Shown: piece after piece, positions 59,804 through 64,000 of the stretch
Layout: the number at the start of each line of letters is the position of its first letter
How positions within the stretch are numbered: the first letter of the stretch is position 1
Assembly: GCA_905221605.1 (NCBI GenBank)
Contig: CAJNDS010002097.1
Location: forward strand, 316,001-380,000
Source: Symbiodinium natans
Lineage: Eukaryota > Sar > Dinophyceae > Suessiales > Symbiodiniaceae
Length of the DNA: 64,000 nt
Direction of reading: 5' to 3'
Notes under the pieces: generated by a model
Seen by the model: only the letters and a program-made list of their open reading frames with translations
The model's database searches: none
Told to the model about the DNA's origin: nothing
Position numbers and translations under genes: made by a program

Positions 59804-60160
59804 GCCCCCCCCCGCCCCCCCCCGGCCCCGACATCATCCCTCACAGTCGCAGCCCTAAGGGTTTAGGGTTTCATCGGGCTTAGTTTAGGGTTTAGGGTTT
59901 GGGGGCTTGGACTTAATATATAGAGCCTAGAATGAATGGGGTTGGTTCAATTCAATAGCGCTCAGTAAATAATACGATCTCATAGGGCTTCATAGGACTT
60001 AAAAGCGCTGAATAGGACTCAATCGGGCATCATCGGACTTCATGTTGCTTAACAGGGCTTTTATCGGATGTGGGGTTTAGGGGTTAGGGGGCTTAGGATT
60101 TCGGGGTTCAGGGTTCAGGGTTTAGGGTTTAGGAGCTTACCCTAAACCCTGAACCCTAAA
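58690..60160. other. No clear gene; contains IR-K and IR-N
   Basis: An island at 58990-59090 has two open minus frames (one contains RPGRSWPLSAASSGARCPRM). A C-run at 59775-59823 gives Gly/Pro frames. The 59930-60070 stretch is a loose repeat of catagggcttcataggact-type phrases. Confidence 0.4.
59218..59311. mobile_element. IR-K element, well preserved
   Basis: ggttcttagtagggaatgag ... ctcattccctactgagaacc: terminal inverted repeat of about 23 bp. Confidence 0.7.
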
Positions 60161-60161
60161 C

Positions 60162-60241
60162 CCTAATATTTAGGTGCGTCCTCGGGAGGTGTGCCGACGG
60201 GCTCGAGCAGGAGGGTGCTGCCTGCAGCCTCCTCTGAACCT
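60162..60241 (-). CDS. Exon candidate
   Basis: After gggtgcag 26 codons contain VQRRLQAAPSCSSPSAHLPR and THLNIR, donor AGG|GTTTAG. Confidence 0.46.
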
Positions 60242-60870
60242 CTGCACCCCGGGGATCTACAAAACCTAAGGCTTTGGGGTGTAGGGATTAGGGTTTAGGC
60301 TTAGATCCCAGAACCTGAAATCTTAAACCCGCCCCACATTCTGACGTTTCCTCAAGTGCTTGAACTTCTACGCGTCCAATCCCCGAAAACTTCGCCGAGG
60401 TGGGATGGGGGGAGTCTGCAGCCTTAAAACCGCAAGGGTCAGGGTGTAGGGATGAGCATAGGTTGGCTCTTGAAACCTCATGGCAAATACTCCTGAACCG
60501 AATAATCCCCTTCCCCTAATAATTTCCCCGCCCCTGCGGGGACTAAGGGAGTAGAAATTACAGGCTGGGGAATAAGGCAGCTGGTCCTTCGACGCATTCA
60601 TGCCTAGGGTCTAGGGTTTAGGGTTTAGGGTTTAGGGTTTAGGGTTTAGGCTGTAGGTTTGAGGGTTGTTCTTGTCTTGTTGTTTGTAGCTTAGGGCGAC
60701 AGGGGAAAGGATACCGTTCGGGCACCGAGGCAGCTCGCCATGGGTCGGCGAAAGCTGCTGAACTACCATCCATGTTCGAGGTTCTGTTCTTGTCATGGAC
60801 CAGGAACCCCGAAGCCGTCAAGCCGCAACACCCCAAGCACAAAACACCGAAAACCCAAGACCCTACTGGG

Positions 60871-61024
60871 AGGTTCATGGCACTTACTAACCCATTGTAA
60901 CTGTACTTATAGCCCACTTATCAGCCCCTTAAGTGCCCTGATATGGTTCTAAGTACAGATAGAAGCACAGAAACCCTAAACCCTATAAGTACAGTTATAA
61001 TTGGCTAACAAGTACCATGAACCT
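60871..61024. mobile_element. IR-R element with 42-bp terminal inverted repeats
   Basis: Left aggttcatggcacttactaa ... aactgtacttatag; right is its complement with few changes (ctataagtacagttataa ... agtaccatgaacct). Two CCCTAAA units sit directly inside the right arm. Confidence 0.72.
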
Positions 61025-61183
61025 CCAAGTACAACCTCTCAAGCTCAAGTCCAGCTAAGGTGTCTGGGACAAGGCTTCCAGAATCGCGTCTTGAAAGTGA
61101 GACTCCGACTGGATGCTTAGGGTTTAAGGTTTAGGGTTGCGGGTCTAGGGAGCAGGAAGCCGAGGACATAGATCAGCAGCCAT

Positions 61184-61272
61184 ATATGGTCACTTCTCTA
61201 AAGTATGATCACCCTGATTCTTTAGGGTGCCCAAACAAACAGGGACCAAGAATTTCGAGAACTGAACGGACC
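61184..61272. mobile_element. IR-L element
   Basis: tatatggtcacttctctaaa ... gggtgcccaaacaaacaggg ... gagaactgaacggacca. Confidence 0.58.
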
Positions 61273-62017
61273 AGACCTCAAAACCCTTTTAGGATCGTTT
61301 AGGGTCTGCCCTAGACTCTAGACTTCCAGGGGCTTGTGTTTTAAGTTTGCTAGACTTTAAGGATGCCAGATTTGGGTCCCCGGAAAGATACGGTTTAGTC
61401 CAGGGTTTAAGGCCCTAAGCCCCTAAACCCGAAACCCTAAACCCTAAACCCAAAACCCTAAACCCTAAGAGATGTTCAGCTCCTGGGGCGTGGACTTTCG
61501 GCAATCGACCTGGCCATTGGCATCTCGAGGGGGTTTGGGGTTTAGGGTTTGGGGTTTAGGGTTTGGGGTTTAGGGTTTAGGGCTTTGGGTTTAGGACTTT
61601 TCGGACCCGAACCTGCTCGTGATGTAACGATATATGCGTCATGAAAACACCCTAACTCTCATGTCCTGCGAACCATTGGAGAAGTCCCTGGACCCTAGAC
61701 TTTAGGCAAACCCTAAACCCTAAACCTAAACCCTAAACACCCTTGAACCCCCCTCCCTTAAGAACCCTACAATCTGTCCAAGCGTGCCCAAGACACACTC
61801 TCAAGGGCGGCAGCGGCCGGGGAAGCACCACCTGCGGCGGGGTTTAGGGTTTAGGGTTTAGGGTTTAGGGTTTAGGGTTTAGGGTTTAGGGTTTAGGGTT
61901 TAGGGTTTAGGGTTTAGGGTTTAGGGTTCAACCCGAAGCCCCTCAAAGTTCAGGCTTCGGGCTTCGGGTGAAGGAACCCAAACCTTGGGCCCCATATCGC
62001 CTCAAGCCCAAACCCTT

Positions 62018-62055
62018 ATCATGGGTTCCCCTACAACCCCTTTATACTCTATACT

Positions 62056-62097
<42 letters not shown>

Positions 62098-62172
62098 AGG
62101 TTTCCCCCATAAGGCTAGCTAGGGATAACTCAGCCTAATTCAGGTTTTTTTAGGGATTAAACCTGAGGGGGA
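62018..62172. mobile_element. IR-J element truncated at a heptamer array
   Basis: catgggttcccctacaaccc ... ctatactacc, a 40-base C-run, then gaggtttcccccataa ... cctgagggggaa. It ends where CCCTAAA units begin; the right arm is missing. Confidence 0.55.
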
Positions 62173-62298
62173 ACCCTAAACCCTAAGCTCCAAACCCTAA
62201 ACCCGTAAACCCTAGGGTTTAGGGTTTTGAAGGCTGTCTCTAAGTGGGTAGTTCTCAAAATTCGGGTTGGGTCCTTACTAAGGGTGCCGTACAGTACT

Positions 62299-62388
62299 AG
62301 GATGGCACCCTAATACCCTCTGAAACATATTGCTGAAGATGACGCTCCGAAACCCAATAAGGGAAAACATGTCCCAAGGGCCTAATTA
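62299..62388 (-). mobile_element. IR-G element
   Basis: actaggatggcaccctaata ... gacgctccgaaacccaataa ... gtcccaagggcctaatta. Donor side decayed. Confidence 0.55.
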
Positions 62389-62890
62389 AGGGTAATAAAC
62401 ATTAAAAAAAAATGTATTCGAACCTACCCCTGCACACCCAACCCCCTAAGAACCCGAAAGCCCATTGTGCAGCTTAATTAGACCTTGAAGCCCTGAACGC
62501 TCAACCCCTGAACCCTGAAAGCCTAAAAGCCCCCAGCGGCCGGGCTCTGACTTTTTGAGGGCATCGCTTTTTTGCGTGTCATCCTTAGGTACAAAAAGGC
62601 CCACAACTTAGCTCAACCCCTCAAGTCTCCCGTCCACAAACCAAAGCCGTAAAACCCTCAAAACCTCGGGCTTCCTTGTAACATTCGGCACCTTTTCCCT
62701 GCCCCCTCCTTTCAAATCACTGTCTTGCCCCCTCTCTGTAGTCTCTGAGCTGGCGTGAGGTGTAGGTCTTAGGGCTTGGGGTTAAGGGCCCCTAAACCCT
62801 AAACCCTAAACCCTAAACCCTAAAACCCTACACCCTAAAGAGGGGTTCAAAGCCTTTGCTACAGGAGCCTCTGCTCAACTGCTCAGAAAC

Positions 62891-62922
62891 CTGGCATGCG
62901 GGGCAGCTGACTTGCAGGCGGT
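62891..62922 (-). CDS. 32-nt exon candidate
   Basis: Acceptor gttgacgtctcag, TACKSAAPHA, donor CCAG|GTTTCT. Confidence 0.42.
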
Positions 62923-62959
62923 CTGAGACGTCAACACCAGGAAATTGCCTGAAGGTTTG

Positions 62960-63140
62960 GGGTTTCGGGTTTAGGGTTGGGTTTAGGGTTTAGGGTTTAG
63001 GGTTTAGGGTTTAGGGTTTAGGGTTTAGAGTTTAGGGTTTAGGGTTTAGGGTTTAGGGTTTAGGGTTTAGGGTTTAGGGTTTAGGGTTTAGGGTTTAGGG
63101 TTTAGGGTTTAGGGTTTAGGGTTTAGGGTTTAGGGTTTCG
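62960..63140. repeat. TTTAGGG array, about 25 units
   Basis: The longest G-orientation perfect array in the window. Confidence 0.93.
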
Positions 63141-63534
63141 GGTTCAGAGTTTCGGGCTTATAGGGATTCTAGGGTTTAGCGTTGAGGTCAGGGGAACAGA
63201 CCTCCGGCTCGAAGCCAGCATGACGGAATGTGGTCCAGATAGCTCTAAACCACACCCCCCTATCGAAGAGTAGTTGCATGGCCCCCCTGAATATGTGGTC
63301 TTAGCATGTGGACCCCATGCATACCCATTCAAACCCAAGAGACCATGCTTCAGAACCCGTTACAGAAGCTAAGGGGACCTAATATAAAGGGACTACGCAA
63401 CTAGTCTTGGACCCCAACCAAGCTCAACGCTGAACCCTATGATTACGAGGCATGGGGGCCCCCAATATACACCCCCAGATAGTAGGACCCCCGTGTAAAC
63501 AGGACCCCATTACCCTAAGGGTCAATGCTTCGGC

Positions 63535-63606
63535 CTTAGAAAAGGACCTCCTCTTTAGGGACTCTAGGGCCCAAGTATATATTTACAAGGTACATGGACC
63601 CTTAGG
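63535..63606. mobile_element. IR-A element, left-truncated
   Basis: aaggacctcctctttaggga ctctagggcccaagta ... aaggtacatggaccctta. Confidence 0.55.
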
Positions 63607-63644
63607 GTTAAGGCACCCCCATTCTCGTTTCAACCCCCATTCAA

Positions 63645-63760
63645 TCCACCGTAAAGCCGCGGACGTGGAGGAGACAGGTCTGCAAGCCGCACTGCGCCGT
63701 AGAGAGGGAAATCGAATTTGCAGAGTGGCGGCCACAGCATGCGCAGGCACGCGCTGGGAG
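63645..63760. CDS. Coding-like island, strand unclear
   Basis: Plus contains ADVEETGLQAALRRREGNRI; minus contains CLRMLWPPLCKFDFPLYGAV and RLADLSPPRPRLYGG. Both are open over the whole island. Confidence 0.33.
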
Positions 63761-64000
63761 TTTAGGGTTTAGGGTTTAGGGCTTCGGGGCTCAAGGGCGG
63801 GGGGTTTTTAGGGCTCAGGTCTACAGAACTTGGGGTTGAGGGTCAAGAGGGAGGCGCGCCTCGGAAGCAGTTGGGAAGGACCTAAGAGGGGGTATAGGGT
63901 TTAGGGTTTCATTAGGGTTTAGGGTTTAGGGTTTAGGGGTTTAGGCTTATAGGATATAGGGTATCTAGTTCATGTTTGAGATACTGTTAAAAATTTCAAT

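Larger units (their letters stand above)
48001..64000. repeat. Interstitial TTTAGGG arrays, 48-64 kb
   Basis: CCCTAAA: 49261-49290, 49851-49915, 50455-50512, 51237-51300, 51660-51768, 51908-51940, 52348-52418, 53946-53998, 54832-54900, 56068-56110, 57805-57883, 59440-59485, 61418-61470, 61708-61740, 62794-62838. TTTAGGG: 48952-49012, 49093-49166, 50022-50138, 50607-50660, 54320-54365, 55017-55077, 55235-55275, 55377-55410, 56215-56285, 56941-56993, 57160-57195, 58334-58440, 60605-60650, 61535-61595, 61843-61928, 62960-63140, 63758-63780, 63895-63945. Confidence 0.86.

Noticed and set aside
62960-63140. True chromosome end
   Set aside because: Unique sequence continues on both sides, and similar arrays occur throughout in both orientations.
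1-64000. Eimeria as the source, because of AAACCCT repeats in genes
   Set aside because: Not excluded, but no CAG repeats are present and the 17.5-kb remnant looks dinoflagellate-like; kept as the second choice.

Overview
Organism and overall character. This is nuclear DNA of a eukaryote with plant/alveolate-type telomere repeats (TTTAGGG). The window holds well over 100 short interstitial arrays of this heptamer, in both orientations, separated by unique 'islands' of about 50-250 bp. Many islands read as small exons with GT-AG (sometimes GC-AG) borders. I favour an alveolate, most likely a dinoflagellate: exons are tiny and numerous, GC donors seem to occur, and a decayed gene at 17.5-18.0 kb resembles a protein type I associate with dinoflagellate genomes. 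A coccidian such as Eimeria, known for AAACCCT repeats, is the main alternative, but the CAG repeats typical of Eimeria are absent. No rRNA, tRNA, CRISPR array, operon or bacterial feature was seen.

Layout. 0-4.2 kb: degenerate heptamers, G/C homopolymers and a coding-like patch at 1.1-2.2 kb. 4.3-11.5 kb: the clearest gene, read on the minus strand, built of about 20 short exons, many carrying a leucine-rich-repeat (LRR) motif of the form LxxLxLxx. 12-27 kb: many further minus-strand exon candidates, including tandemly duplicated exons at 15.9-16.8 kb and the frameshifted remnant at 17.5-18.0 kb, plus an 80-bp satellite (23.64-24.12 kb). 28.0-29.2 kb: a 41/31-bp satellite. 29-35.4 kb: degenerate heptamers with scattered exons. 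35.4-39.3 kb: four different tandem duplications or satellites and a C-rich tract. 39.4-64 kb: the same exon/heptamer/inverted-repeat mosaic, with a transmembrane-segment exon at 40.6 kb and possible N-terminal exons at 45.4 and 57.9 kb. Three places (14.3-14.7, 24.5-24.75 and 55.5-55.7 kb) read at least as well on the plus strand.

How the parts fit. Three kinds of sequence seem to make the introns: (1) TTTAGGG arrays, which on the sense strand start GTTTAG and end TTTAG and so carry their own GT and AG; (2) a roughly 100-bp family (IR-G) that on the minus strand starts GTAGGCC and ends CATCCTAG, all eleven copies pointing the same way; (3) about ten other short inverted-repeat families. In several places removing such a segment joins two exons in frame. 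Some arrays lie between direct repeats of 12-38 bp, as expected if they were inserted with target duplication. All exon calls come from hand translation. Many islands are open on both strands, so strand and borders need RNA data.
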